Below the pieces are notes generated by a model that was given only the letters and a program-made list of their open reading frames with translations, had not been told where the DNA came from and ran no database searches. A program made the position numbers and the translations under genes. From Streptomyces sp. SID13726 (GTDB lineage: Bacteria > Actinomycetota > Actinomycetes > Streptomycetales > Streptomycetaceae), in assembly GCF_010548375.1 (NCBI RefSeq), contig NZ_JAAGLY010000003.1, positions 1 through 64,000 on the forward strand: a stretch of DNA of 64,000 bases, in the 5' to 3' direction. Below, in pieces: positions 1 through 10,871 of this stretch. The stretch's first letter is position 1, and each line of letters starts with the position of its first letter.

Positions 1-138
1 GTGGGCCGCAATCACCGTACCCACGCCCAGGACGGCTGTCGCGGCGGCGGCACCCTGCCCGGTGAGGGACAGGGGCCGGCCGTCGAACTTGGCCGGGACC
101 CGGGCCGCGCCCGCGTGCAGGACGGCCACGTCGATACG
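1..138 (-). pseudogene. MBL-fold metallohydrolase fragment (C-terminal part, cut by window edge)
   Basis: Reverse-strand reading from 138 down to 1 gives 46 codons beginning RIDVAVLHAGAARVPAKFDG and ending TVIAAH. This resembles the last third of UlaG-like MBL-fold hydrolases, where a segment like LFAGAARVP...GRPLTL is followed by a conserved V-x-P/A-A-H before the final metal-binding histidine region. In the same frame upstream of 138 the translation loses any resemblance to the family and no start with a ribosome binding site is present, so the N-terminal half with the HxHxDH motif appears to be missing. The C-terminus lies off the left edge. Family assignment is by eye. It could be the tail of a gene whose front was removed by a rearrangement. 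Confidence 0.4.
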
Positions 139-429
139 GGACACCCTGCGGGAGAATGAACCGGTAGCTGCTCGGTGCTTCGCGACACAGCCGCCGACTC
201 GGCCTCCCCTTACCAGCCGGGGGTGTGACGGCCCAAGCTGTGTGATCCCCGGCCGACCCCATGCGGCGCAGGCCGAACCAGTCGACCGACGTGATCAGTA
301 CGAGGCCGACGGTTCCGAGGGGGAAGCACACGGTGAACCGCGACTCGGCGGGCAGGCCCGGCGGGTCGGACAGGTCCTGGAGACCAGAACCTTGGTAACC
401 ACCGCACTCCCGATGGCTCCGCCAGCCGA

Positions 430-648
430 CCGGGCGATGGAGTGGACACCGTTACCGAACGGCGGGTGAAGAACGTGATCGCCGCCGATGCCTGCCGAGA
501 TCTTCTGCGTCCCGTCCGCTCCTGGATGCAGGCACGTGGCGCCGTGGACACTCTCGACGCCGGGCAACGCGCGACGCTCCACGGCCTGCTGGAGAAACTC
601 CGCCCGGCGATCGAGCGCGGCGGGTCGCACGCGTGGGCCGAACCCTGA
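430..648 (+). pseudogene. MarR-like regulator remnant (C-terminal portion)
   Basis: The frame from about 430 to the stop at 648 contains TERRVKNV, then DACRDLLRPV, and then GQRATLHGLLEKLRPAIE. This recalls the wing, linker and last helices of MarR regulators (DRRVKxVxLTxAGRxLL ... LDPxERATLxxLLxKL). Upstream the pattern breaks into other frames and no N-terminal helix-turn-helix is seen, so I read this as a decayed gene. A possible GTG at 442 has no convincing ribosome binding site. The interval 139-429 and the interval 649-708 hold nothing else I can support. Confidence 0.3.
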
Positions 649-708
649 CCACCTCAAGGCGGATCCGATCGCCACTTAGGCTCCCCCGGTCCCGGTAACA
701 TCATCGAC

Positions 709-1359
709 ATGGTGGGCAAGAACGTCCGGACCGAGCGGGTCCGAGCGACCCGGGAACTCATCCGGACCACAGCGGAGCGACTGTACGCCGAGCACGGCGT
801 GTACGCGGTCGGCAACCGGCTGATCAGCGAGGCTTCCGGGCAGGGCAACAACGCCGCGGTCGTCTACCACTTCGGCACCAAGGCCGACCTGGTACAGGCG
901 ATCACCCGCCATCACGCCGAGCGCCTTGAGTCCATCGCCGAAAAGCGACTGGCCTCGATCGGCGACTCCCCCGAACTACGGGACTGGGTGGGCTGTCTGG
1001 TGCGGCCGATGCCCGAGCACCTGGCGCAGCTGGGCAGCCCCACCTGGTTCGCGCGCTTCTGCGCCCAAGTGATGGCCGACCCCGCTCTCCACGAGATCCT
1101 CGTCGGGGAGATTCTCGACACCTCCGCATGGCGGCGGATCCTGGAGGGCCTGCACCGGCGCCTGCCCGAACTGCCGGCCGAGGTGCGGGCGGAGCGCACG
1201 GCGATGACCCGACACGTGATCCTCCAGATGTGCGCCGAGCGCGAGCGGGCCCTCGCCCTGAACACGCCCACCCCTCGGGCCGGATGGCACGACACCGCCA
1301 CCGGGATCGTCGACGCGGTCGTCGGACTGTGGATGGCACCCGTCACCCGCGAGTCCTGA
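709..1359 (+). CDS. TetR-family transcriptional regulator
   Basis: A 216-residue protein. An N-terminal helix-turn-helix region (about residues 8-55) includes RTTAERLYAEHGVYAVG, the recognition-helix part NNAAVVYHFGTKADLV, and a helical ligand-binding C-terminal domain. TetR proteins are usually one-component repressors released from DNA by a small molecule. The next gene, 117 bp downstream on the same strand, is a drug-exporter-type MFS protein, the classic partner. A perfect palindrome lies between them at 1414-1425 and is the obvious candidate operator. The same core sequence occurs upstream of the PKS gene at 12940. The ATG at 709 has only a weak ribosome binding site, but no better start precedes the conserved helices. 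Confidence 0.9.
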   Translation: MVGKNVRTERVRATRELIRTTAERLYAEHGVYAVGNRLISEASGQGNNAAVVYHFGTKADLVQAITRHHAERLESIAEKRLASIGDSPELRDWVGCLVRPMPEHLAQLGSPTWFARFCAQVMADPALHEILVGEILDTSAWRRILEGLHRRLPELPAEVRAERTAMTRHVILQMCAERERALALNTPTPRAGWHDTATGIVDAVVGLWMAPVTRES

Positions 1360-1410
1360 GCACTCGAAGCCTGCGGATCCATTCAGAAGATCCAGCAGTC
1401 CCTCTCATTT

Positions 1411-1430
1411 GAATCAATCGATTGACTTAG
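1411..1430. promoter_or_regulatory. Candidate TetR operator upstream of the exporter
   Basis: The sequence GAATCAATCGATTGACTTAG contains the perfect 12-bp palindrome TCAATCGATTGA at 1414-1425. It sits about 50 bp upstream of the exporter start in an AT-rich patch of otherwise GC-rich DNA. The 12-mer AATCAATCGATT (1412-1423) recurs at 12841-12852, upstream of the PKS gene. A role as binding site of the TetR protein encoded at 709 is inferred from position and symmetry. Confidence 0.6.
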
Positions 1431-3083
<1,653 letters not shown>

Positions 3084-3250
3084 GCCGAAGGCCGCCGCAG
3101 ACACACACCTGAGCCCGTCGGCACGAGGGGGCTAGCTGTTCACCTTATTCTGGTGATAATCCACCTTGGCGTGGATGGTCGGTAATGCCCAGCGTGTGGG
3201 TCAGCTGTAAGCGCTTGGGCGTGATTCCGGGACGACGGGAGGCGACGAAC

Positions 3251-5506
3251 GTGGCCGTGGCGGCTTCACGATTGGGAAACCTGCCCGAGGCCTTCACCAC
3301 GTTCGTGGGCAGGCGGCACGACCTGGCCGAGGTCCGCCGCGTTCTCGGCTCGGCACGGCTGCTCACGCTCACCGGCGCAGCCGGCGTGGGCAAGACACGG
3401 CTGGCGCTCGAGGTGGCGGCCGCGTCCCGCAAAGCCTTCCCGGACGGCACATGGCTGGTGGACCTGGCGCCCGTGAGGGACGCTTCGGCGGTGGCGGGCG
3501 CGGCCGCTACCGCCCTGGGAGTCCCGCACCTGGATGTCCAGCAGCTTGCCCGGTATCTGGCTGGGCGCCGGTCACTGATCGTGCTGGACAACTGCGAACA
3601 CCAGGTCGACGCCTGCGCCGACCTGGTGACCATGCTGCTGTCGGGCGGGCCGGAGGTGCGGGTGCTGGCCACCAGCCGGCAGACGCTGGGCATCGTCGGC
3701 GAACACGTGTACACCGTTCCGGTCCTGTCGGTGTCGGACGAGGCGGTCGAACTCCTGCGGGACCGGGTCACCGCCGTGCGGCCGGAGTTCCGGATCACCG
3801 ACGCGAACTGGGACACGGTCAGCAGGCTCTGCGCAGCGCTGGACGGATTGCCGCTGGCCATCGAGCTGACCGCGTCCCGGCTGCGGACGCTCACCGTCGA
3901 ACAGGCCGCAGACCGGATGGAGGACCGCTTCGCGTTGCTCACCGGCGGCAGCCGGACCGTGCGACCGCAGCAGCGCACCCTGCGCGCGGCGATCGACTGG
4001 AGCTACGAGCTGTGCTCGCCGACCGAGCGGCTGCTGTGGAACCGGCTGTCGGTCTTCGCCGGCGGCTTCGGCCTGGACGCTGCCGAGGATGTCTGCGCCG
4101 GAGAGGGCGTCGCCCCGCACGACGTACTGGACCTCCTCGACCGGCTGGTCGTCCAGTCCATCGTCCTGCCCACCGAGGAAGAGGGCATGCCGCGCTACAG
4201 GCTGCTGGAGACCATCCGCGAGTACGGCAAGGAACAGCTCGCCGGGTCCGGTGAGGAGGAACGCCTCCTGAGGCGGCACCGCGACTTCTGTCTCGCCCTC
4301 GCCACACGGATCGCCGACGGTTGGTACGGCCCGGGCCAGGAGAAGGCACTGGCCCGACTGCGAGTCGAGCACGCGAATCTGCTGGCCGCACTGGATCAGG
4401 ACGACGATCCGCAAGCCTCGCTCGCCCTGGCCGGAGCGCTGCGCTATCACTGGTGCGTCGGCGGCTTCCTCGCCGAGGGTCAACGGCGGTTGGAGCGCGC
4501 GCTCGCCGCCGCGCCCGAACCCACCCCGGCGCGCGCCCGCGCGCTGTGTGCCGCGGCGTGGGCGGCTCTTCTCCAGGGCGCGTACGCGGCAGCCGACCGA
4601 TGGCTGGCCGAGGCCGGGGAACTGGGCGAGCGCCAGGACGATCAGGTGGTGCGCGCGCACGTCGTGGGCCTCCGGGGCTCATTGCTGTCGTTCCAGGGAC
4701 GCCTACCAGAAGCCATACAAATGTTCGAGAGGGCGATCGTGGCCCACACCGCGGCCGAGGGAGAGGCCTCGGCGCTCTTCGACCTGTTCCAGCTGGCCGC
4801 GGCGCAAACGCACCTGGGGCACTCGGGCGCGGTGAAGATCGCCCGGCGGGCGGTCGCGCTGGCGGAAGCGCACGGTGAGCGGTGGGCGCGCGCGCACGCG
4901 CTCTGGATGGTGAGCCAGGACGCCTGGACACGCGGCAACCCGGAGGAGGCCCTCGCGGTCATCCGGGCCGCACTGGAGATCGAGCGGGGGTTCGACGACC
5001 CGCTCAGTACCGCGCTGATGCTGGAGTCGCTCGCCTGGATCACCGCCTCCCTCGGGGAACATGAAAGGGCCGCACGCATTCTGGGCTCCGTCCTCAAACT
5101 GTGGCGTGATCTGGGCGCGGACGACGCCGCGTTCGGTTCGCCGCCGTCCGAGGACCGGACGCGGTGCGTGGAGTCGATCGTACGAGCGCTCGGTCGGGAG
5201 GCGTACGACAGGGCGCTCTCGGTCGGCAGCGGCCACGACAGTCCCCGCACGGCGATCGACCAGGCCCTGGACCCCGGCGCCCAACCGGTCGCCCAGGACG
5301 CGGGTCCCGATCCTCTGACGCCCCGGGAACTGGAGGTAGCACTGCTGGTGGCTCAGGGGATGAGCAACCGGCAGATCGCCACCCGGTTGGTTCTCTCCCT
5401 CCGCACGGTCGACTTCCATGTGGCCAACATCCGCGCCAAGCTCGGCTTCAGGACCCGCACTCAGATCGCCGGCTGGTGGGTGGCCACGCAGGGTCCGGTG
5501 GAGTGA
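3251..5506 (+). CDS. LuxR-family ATPase regulator (NB-ARC-like, TPR-like, HTH)
   Basis: A 751-residue cytoplasmic transcription factor. The N-terminus LPEAFTTFVGR followed by the P-loop LTGAAGVGKTRLA and the Walker B stretch SLIVLDNCEH is typical of actinobacterial AAA/NB-ARC regulators related to the AfsR ATPase domain. A long helical TPR-like middle follows. The C-terminal LuxR helix-turn-helix runs from LTPRELEVALLVAQGMSNRQ through TVDFHVANIRAKLG (last 65 residues). I chose the GTG at 3251 because GGGAGG lies 9 nt upstream. An in-frame ATG at 3185 would add 22 residues with no family resemblance. It probably activates a nearby locus; which one is not evident. The exporter upstream and the PKS downstream are candidates. 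Confidence 0.85.
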   Translation: MAVAASRLGNLPEAFTTFVGRRHDLAEVRRVLGSARLLTLTGAAGVGKTRLALEVAAASRKAFPDGTWLVDLAPVRDASAVAGAAATALGVPHLDVQQLARYLAGRRSLIVLDNCEHQVDACADLVTMLLSGGPEVRVLATSRQTLGIVGEHVYTVPVLSVSDEAVELLRDRVTAVRPEFRITDANWDTVSRLCAALDGLPLAIELTASRLRTLTVEQAADRMEDRFALLTGGSRTVRPQQRTLRAAIDWSYELCSPTERLLWNRLSVFAGGFGLDAAEDVCAGEGVAPHDVLDLLDRLVVQSIVLPTEEEGMPRYRLLETIREYGKEQLAGSGEEERLLRRHRDFCLALATRIADGWYGPGQEKALARLRVEHANLLAALDQDDDPQASLALAGALRYHWCVGGFLAEGQRRLERALAAAPEPTPARARALCAAAWAALLQGAYAAADRWLAEAGELGERQDDQVVRAHVVGLRGSLLSFQGRLPEAIQMFERAIVAHTAAEGEASALFDLFQLAAAQTHLGHSGAVKIARRAVALAEAHGERWARAHALWMVSQDAWTRGNPEEALAVIRAALEIERGFDDPLSTALMLESLAWITASLGEHERAARILGSVLKLWRDLGADDAAFGSPPSEDRTRCVESIVRALGREAYDRALSVGSGHDSPRTAIDQALDPGAQPVAQDAGPDPLTPRELEVALLVAQGMSNRQIATRLVLSLRTVDFHVANIRAKLGFRTRTQIAGWWVATQGPVE

Positions 5507-5977
5507 GCGCGAAGCGGGAGTCTGGGGCCATCTCGTTCGGGCCGTAGCCTGACCGCTGTCCGCTGCCGGTGGGCGCCAGCAGCACGCAACGGGAGGTGCT
5601 GCAGTTCGATGGAGTCGGCATAGAAGATCTACCTGTTGCGACCGGCCACTCCGTCGGCGATCAGGTAGCGATAGGGGCCATTCACCGAAGCCCATGTGAC
5701 GCCATGCCCAGGTTTCGAGATGATTGACCACGAGCCCAGTGGCATCGGCGGTTGCGTCAAAGAAGATCACCTCTCCGCGGTCGGCGCTCGCGATCGACTA
5801 CAGACCGTTACGGGTCCCGAATCTCAACTGCGGTTCCAGTGCTCGGTCGCGGGCTGGACCGAGCATCGCCATGGTGGTACCAGGCAGTCGGTCACAGGAC
5901 CGCCTCGTCGGTATGGATCGACACTGAGCAACGGGCCAGCGATGGGGTTGTCGTCCTGATGTCCGCAGGGAGCAGGT
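5507..5977. other. Intergenic region without recognisable gene
   Basis: About 470 bp between the convergent ends of the LuxR gene and the EIIC-like gene. Short open frames exist on both strands but none has a plausible start, coding bias over its full length or a motif I recognise. No strong terminator hairpin is visible. The region may be decayed coding DNA, judging by uneven base composition, but I cannot name a parent gene. Confidence 0.5.
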
Positions 5978-7177
5978 CTATCTGGCCACCAGAATCTTCT
6001 TGCGCGTGGCCCTGGCGCTCGCGGTGGTCTTGGCGGGCACGGTTCGCCTGAGACTCTTGAGGGCGAGGACGAGCGCGGTCGTCACGACGATCCCGGCCGC
6101 GATCGCGGCGCCGAAGAGCAGTGGCTTGCCGAGATAGCCCGCAGCAAAGACACCGCCGTAGGGGAACTTCAGGGTGCAGCCGAAGGTCATGGTGAGGGCG
6201 CCGGTAACAGCGCCGCCCGCCATGGAGGCCGGCAACACCCGCAGCGGGTCGGCCACCGCGAAGGGAATCGCACCCTCAGGCAGAGACGCCACGCCGAACA
6301 GCCAGGCAGCCTTGCCGTAGGTCCGTTCGGCCGGGGTGAACATGGAACGGCGCACCGCGGTGGCCAGCGACATGGCCAAGGGCGGGACCATGGAGGCCGT
6401 GACCACGGTGGCCATGATGGTGAAGTTCAGGCTGTTCGGTGCCGTCTCGACGCCCGTCGCGGCAAAGCCCATTGCGGTCTTGCCGATCGTCCCGCTGAGG
6501 TCGGAGCTGGCCATCAGGCCGAGGACCAGTCCGCACACAAGGGTGCTCCCCCAGGTCAGCGGGGGAAGCTCCTGATTCAGCCACAGCGACAGTGCACTGA
6601 ACCTCGGTCCGACACCCACGAAGACCACAGCCGTCGTGACCACGGTGGACAGCAGTGGGACGACCGTGATCGAGGCGATGTCTCCAAGCCCGGCCCGAGC
6701 CACGAACCGTCGAAGCGCCGACGGGACGGGAATCCGTTGGAGAAGCCTGGTGACCGCACCGGCCGTCACACCGGTGATCAGCCCGATGAGGAATCCCCCC
6801 TGGAAACTCATGGCGACGATGCCGCCGATGACTCCGGGTACCAGGGCCGACCGGCCGGCCAAGCCGTAGGCGACGTATCCGGCGACGACCGGTGCGAAGA
6901 GGGCCAATGCGCTGATACCGGTGCGCAGCAGCAGTGCGGCCCAGGTGTCGGGCTGGGTCCAGGAGCCGTCGTTCAGCAGGCTTGCCATATCCGCAGTCGT
7001 GCCGGGACCGCCTATGGCGAAGCCGAGGACCGTCAGCAGACCGCCGATCACAGTGAGGGAGGCGATGTAGGGGGTACTGGAGGCGAGCCATCTGCCGAGT
7101 CTGATACCGATGTGCCCCCCTTTCTCAAGGTTGTCCATGGGGGCTACCGGAATCGTGTGATCGCTGGGGTGATACAT
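5978..7177 (-). CDS. Orphan fructose-PTS EIIC-like membrane protein (copy 1)
   Basis: A 399-residue polytopic membrane protein resembling only the EIIC (sugar translocation) part of fructose-type phosphotransferase permeases. The diagnostic stretch is PEGAIPFAVADPLRVLPASM followed by AGGAVTGALTM, with the glutamate that contacts sugar in EIIC proteins retained. No EIIA or EIIB domain, and no EI or HPr gene, is present here, so canonical phosphotransfer cannot be completed from this locus. The start at 7177 has GGAG 6 nt upstream. It lies 199 bp downstream of the secreted protease gene 7377-8597 on the same strand. The same protease plus EIIC order recurs at 23111-25673. The function of the pair is unknown; sugar uptake with an EIIB supplied elsewhere is one alternative. 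Confidence 0.8.
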   Translation of the reverse strand: MYHPSDHTIPVAPMDNLEKGGHIGIRLGRWLASSTPYIASLTVIGGLLTVLGFAIGGPGTTADMASLLNDGSWTQPDTWAALLLRTGISALALFAPVVAGYVAYGLAGRSALVPGVIGGIVAMSFQGGFLIGLITGVTAGAVTRLLQRIPVPSALRRFVARAGLGDIASITVVPLLSTVVTTAVVFVGVGPRFSALSLWLNQELPPLTWGSTLVCGLVLGLMASSDLSGTIGKTAMGFAATGVETAPNSLNFTIMATVVTASMVPPLAMSLATAVRRSMFTPAERTYGKAAWLFGVASLPEGAIPFAVADPLRVLPASMAGGAVTGALTMTFGCTLKFPYGGVFAAGYLGKPLLFGAAIAAGIVVTTALVLALKSLRRTVPAKTTASARATRKKILVAR

Positions 7178-7376
7178 GCCAAGCTCCAGATGCCTGAGTC
7201 GGGGCTGAGGAAATGGGGTGGGGCGGTACCCGATGAGATGTGGTGGGCCTGGGGTGCCGACATCTGCGTTGTCGGCACCCCGGGCTGGAGCGTCGCGCTA
7301 CTGCGCTGCTGTACAGAGGCACTGCCACGGTGATCGGGGGAATGCGAGCCGAGTCACGGCCTGTGGATGCAGATCC

Positions 7377-8597
7377 TCAGTGAGCGCCGATGATGATGTC
7401 GGCGTTGAATGCCCTGAGGATTGACCAGGCTCTGATGTTGACCATTCGATTCGCGCCGTTGTAGCCCCAGACGGCACCATGGTGAATCCCCGCTATGGTC
7501 GCGGAATCATAATTGGGGTTCGTCTCGAATACGGGCGCACCCGAGTCGCCGGGCTGTGTGAAGTTTCCGTTGCAACTGCACTCGTCGGTTCCACCGCGGT
7601 CCATCAGGAAGGCGTCCGTTTGGTCGACGCAGAAGTCCGTACCGAACCATGAGTAGCAGAAACCGTAGGCGCTGTACGATACGGGGTGGCCGCAGTGGTT
7701 GTAGGTGGTCCGCCCGCTCACGCAGAGCTTCCGGCCCCAGTACATCCAGTCGGTGTAGCCGGATACCCATTCCTTGGAAGAACTGTCGTGGGTACCGCCG
7801 GTCCAGATGGAGCCCGTGTAGTCCTGGCCTCCGATGGTCTCGGCATCGATACTCTGGATCACTCGACTGACGTTGCCGTACGGCTTTCCGGTCGGGGTAT
7901 GGACACTCTTGTTCCAGTAGTTGCAGTGTGCCGCGGTCACCATGTACTTGTGGCCGCTCGCCTTGTCCTTGACGGCGAAGCCGGCGGTGCACAGGGAGTC
8001 ACCGTCGATCGCACCGCCCCCGTAGAAGGGGTTGTAGTCAGTGAAGCGGGTGTTGTCCGGGGTGAAACGTCCCGGCTGTACCTCGACCCCGTCCGCGTCG
8101 ACACGCTGCAGCGAACCCGCGGCCGACTTGGGCGCCTCCAGGTTGACGACCACCTTGTCCTTCGCGCCGTCATAGGCGGCACCGATACCGAAGGTGTGCG
8201 CGTCCTTGTTCCACTTGCGCGCCAGGACGGTCTTCTGGACCTGATCCAGTTTCTTGTGAGTGAACTTGCTGACCTTGACGGTGACCTGCATACCGGCCGG
8301 AATCTCCGCCCGGACCTTGGCCCTTTCCGCGGCCGGAGTCCCGGCGGGAAGCATCAGTACCGGCTTGGAGTGGGCGTCACCGAAAACGCCGAGCGCGGAG
8401 TGCGATCTCGCGACTCTGTCGAGTTCCTTCAGCTGTTCCTGACTTGGATCTACCGATGTTTTTCCGGACATGACCTCCGCCGGCTTCCCGGAAGCAGCGA
8501 CTGCGGACGCAGTACCCGACGCCAGTGGCACCATGATCGCGGTGGCACTCGCTAGCAGCACCCCGATAAGGCGTCGCGATCTCATGATCGATTTCAT
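7377..8597 (-). CDS. Secreted trypsin-like (S1) serine protease, copy 1
   Basis: A 406-residue preproprotein. The N-terminus MKSIMRSRRLIGVLL with a hydrophobic core and an A-S-A-like cleavage region (about residue 31) is a Sec signal peptide. About 170 residues of probable propeptide follow. The catalytic domain shows VTAAHC (His224), a plausible Asp251 in SIDAET, and PGDSGAP (Ser352). Several cysteines (CTAGF, AHCNY, RKLCVSG, YNHCG) suggest disulfides typical of exported streptogrisin-type enzymes. AAGGGA sits just upstream of the ATG at 8597. The downstream neighbour is the EIIC-like gene, and a homologous pair exists at 23111-25673. Substrate is unknown. The propeptide suggests activation after export. 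Confidence 0.88.
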   Translation of the reverse strand: MKSIMRSRRLIGVLLASATAIMVPLASGTASAVAASGKPAEVMSGKTSVDPSQEQLKELDRVARSHSALGVFGDAHSKPVLMLPAGTPAAERAKVRAEIPAGMQVTVKVSKFTHKKLDQVQKTVLARKWNKDAHTFGIGAAYDGAKDKVVVNLEAPKSAAGSLQRVDADGVEVQPGRFTPDNTRFTDYNPFYGGGAIDGDSLCTAGFAVKDKASGHKYMVTAAHCNYWNKSVHTPTGKPYGNVSRVIQSIDAETIGGQDYTGSIWTGGTHDSSSKEWVSGYTDWMYWGRKLCVSGRTTYNHCGHPVSYSAYGFCYSWFGTDFCVDQTDAFLMDRGGTDECSCNGNFTQPGDSGAPVFETNPNYDSATIAGIHHGAVWGYNGANRMVNIRAWSILRAFNADIIIGAH

Positions 8598-8685
8598 TTC
8601 ATCCCTTTCGACGCAAGGGGCAGCGGTAGCCCTTGTCGAATCAGTGGAGGAAGGAGAGAGCTGTCGGCATCACGCAGGGCGCCGT

Positions 8686-8713
8686 CGGACATGACGCTCA
8701 GGCGTCATGTCCG
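8686..8713. repeat. Perfect 12-bp inverted repeat
   Basis: The arms CGGACATGACGC (8686-8697) and GCGTCATGTCCG (8702-8713) are separated by TCAG. The element lies 89 bp upstream of the protease start at 8597 and downstream of a decayed regulator read toward it. It could be a terminator relic, although it has no T-run, or an operator for the protease. A search for copies elsewhere in the genome would separate these. Confidence 0.6.
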
Positions 8714-9019
8714 TCCGATGTGCGTTTGCTGTGCGTCGACGCGACAAGCATCGCGACTTGAGCCGTCTCCGCGGTACCGGTACTTCTACTAGGTCAGTAC
8801 CTGTTGTCCGGCTCCCCGGGACGGACCGCACCAGCGTTCCCCTTCGCGCCGGCGAGACCCAGCGAGAGAGCGACCCCGGAGTAGAGGCTGGAGGGACTCG
8901 ACACCACGACTCGTGTCGGGATCACCGAACAGACCGTTCTCTGTACCGGAAGTTCTACGGAGGGCCTGCCCAACCTGCCCCTGCTCGGACAGGACGACCA
9001 TCGGTCCCCGGCGACCAGA

Positions 9020-9810
9020 CCGGTACTCGGCTGCTCGACGGTGGCCGCCCGGCTCGCCGACAGCCGGTGTCCGTCGTGGGACGCGGTGCCGGGCTCGGCG
9101 CTCAACGCGGTGAGCATGAGTCCTGGGTCGTCAGGGATGGGCAAGCCCTCAAGAGCGATGGTGAGATCACCGACGGCAGGATGGTGGAAGCGCTGATGAA
9201 GGTGCGATGCAGGCAAACGTCGTCCGCGTCCCAGAACCTGCGGAAATCCGCGTTCCGGGTGGAGAGTTCGCCGTTCAGGTCGCTGAGATCGCGCTTGCAG
9301 GGGCCCTGTCCGGCTTCGGTGCGCAACAGCGCTGCGGAAGCCGCCGGCTGGTACTCCGCTTCAGGCATGTGCTCGGCCGCACTCGGGGCGAGGAACTGGA
9401 ACCGCGCGAGATTGACCGGTCGGGCCGGGTCCTGGAACACAGGCCAGTACAGGGCCTGTTGCTGCAGGGCGGGCCGGATCGGCTGCGTGGAGCGGTGTCG
9501 TGCCGGTCGGCGAATCGCGCTCGCCGTAGGGCCCAGGTCCAGGAGGTGGAAGCGCTCGGACTCGTCGAACTGCAGCGCACGGGCCAGGGAGTCCGGGACG
9601 GCTTCGGAGACGCCGGAGAGGTTGCCGCGCTCCAGCCGCGCGTAGTACTCCGCGATGACCCCGGCGAGCATCGCGACCGCCTCGCGGCACAGTCCCTTGA
9701 CCCGTCGCCGGCCGGCGACGGGCAGCCCGGCCTGCTGAGGGGGTGATCTTGCCGCGGCGGCTCATGAGGAACTCGCGGACCTCTCTTCGGCTGTCTCCAC
9801 GTCGAGGCAG
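9020..9810 (-). pseudogene. Frameshifted XRE-type MmyB-like transcriptional regulator
   Basis: Reading the reverse strand, the family pattern appears in three frames. First comes EVREFLMSRRGKITP (about 9795-9740). A one-base shift then leads to QQAGLPVAGRRRVKGLCREA, followed by VAMLAGVIAEYYARLERGN and DPARPVNLARFQFL. A second shift near 9210, after DVCLHR, leads to HHPAVGDLTIALEGLPIPDD and LSAEPGTAS. In order these match a typical actinobacterial helix-turn-helix regulator with the MmyB-like ligand-binding domain (about 280 residues). At least two frameshifts make it non-functional as written. Such regulators commonly neighbour SDR genes, and a decayed SDR lies at 10440-10705. Sequencing error is possible, but two more broken genes follow, which favours real decay. 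Confidence 0.75.
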
Positions 9811-10014
9811 CCAGGACGGTTCGGGAAGCGAGGTGTGCACTGCCATTGCACGTATCAGCGGGTTCTTCCGACCATCCACGACCTGCCGTTTCACCGACAC
9901 CAGGCGGTCGGCGGACTCAGGCCGGAACACGGTTGAAGCCCTCCGACCGCCGTCTGCGGGAACACGCCCACGCGATGCGGCGGAGAGGAGCCTTGGTGGC
10001 GGACGACGACGGGA

Positions 10015-10320
10015 AGCCCCAGGCGCCACGACGGCAGTTCGGGGACATCGCCCCGCCGCTGGGCTGCTGCACCGAGGACGTCCTGTTCGGACAGGAGTGG
10101 GACGACCCTGCCCTGTCAGCCCGGGACCGCGGCATGGTCACCGGTGACCAGCCTGATCACCGGTGACAGCACCGAACAGCTCGCGTTCCTTATGGGCAGG
10201 GCCCGGGACAACGGGGTCAGCGACAGCGAACTGATCGCGCTGGTGACGCACCTGGCGTTCTACGCCGGATGGCCCAAGGCGATGTGCGCTCACGGTCGCC
10301 TGCGGCGGACATGTCCACCG
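10015..10320 (+). pseudogene. Frameshifted carboxymuconolactone decarboxylase-family gene
   Basis: One frame reads QFGDIAPPLGCCTEDVLFG and then WDDPALSARDRGMVT. After a shift near 10140 it continues as SLITGDSTEQLAFLMGRARD and LIALVTHLAFYAGWPKAM. This is the conserved core of the AhpD/carboxymuconolactone decarboxylase family (SxRDRSLVTVxxLI ... THLAFYAGWP). The usual catalytic cysteine pair belongs to a different subgroup and is not expected here. The gene lacks a clean start, and the frame fails again after 10290. Between this relic and the regulator pseudogene (9810-10015) I see nothing further. Confidence 0.75.
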
Positions 10321-10439
10321 GCTGCGTCTGGGCCGAGATGATCCACCGCGAGTACGAAGGTCACCGGCGCCCTGCCCGCACCCTCTGACCTCTACGGCGC
10401 GCGACGCCTCCACACCTGGATCGGACCCCATGAACCCCC

Positions 10440-10705
10440 TCGCCGACGCCTCCGCCCGGGCCAGCGCCACCGTCGTCCTGACCGTCCTCGACAAGAGCAC
10501 TCACCCAGGCCGACCGCCAGGCTCTCGGCATGGTGTGCGACGTCATGGACGAGGACCGGACCGCCCCGATGGTGCGGAGCGCGGTGAACACCTTCGGCAG
10601 CCTGGACATGGCGTTCAACAACCCGGACGTCCAGAGCCCGCTGTCGGACGCCGCCGACTGGCGGGCCAGGACTTCGACCGCGTCAACGCCGGACCGTCCT
10701 GGCTC
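10440..10705 (+). pseudogene. Frameshifted short-chain dehydrogenase/reductase remnant
   Basis: The segment RQALGMVCDVMDEDRTAPMV is followed by FGSLDMAFNNPDVQSPLSD, which is the central part of an SDR. The NNAG motif has become NNPD. The frame then shifts near 10665 to AGQDFDRVNA. The N-terminal glycine-rich cofactor motif and the catalytic YxxxK are absent. The interval 10706-10871 holds no further recognisable gene. It is probably the former partner of the MmyB-like regulator at 9020-9810. Confidence 0.65.
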
Positions 10706-10871
10706 TAGCCCCAATTGCAGCGGGCGCTCCGAGGATCCGAGCCGTTGCGGCGGTACGGCTTTCGTGTTCGTGCGGCTCAGTGACGTCGACAACCGGGGAA
10801 CGGGCGTTCGCCCCGCTCGGTGTCTTCGGCGAGGCCAGACGGACGCCGAGACCCGTCCCTCTCCCTGACCG

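Noticed and set aside
5507..5977. Transposase or integrase remnant
   Set aside because: Some short frames look coding, but I could match none to a transposase motif and saw no terminal inverted repeats.
5978..7177. Complete fructose phosphotransferase system
   Set aside because: Only an EIIC-like domain is present. No EIIA, EIIB, HPr or EI sequence occurs in the neighbourhood of either copy.
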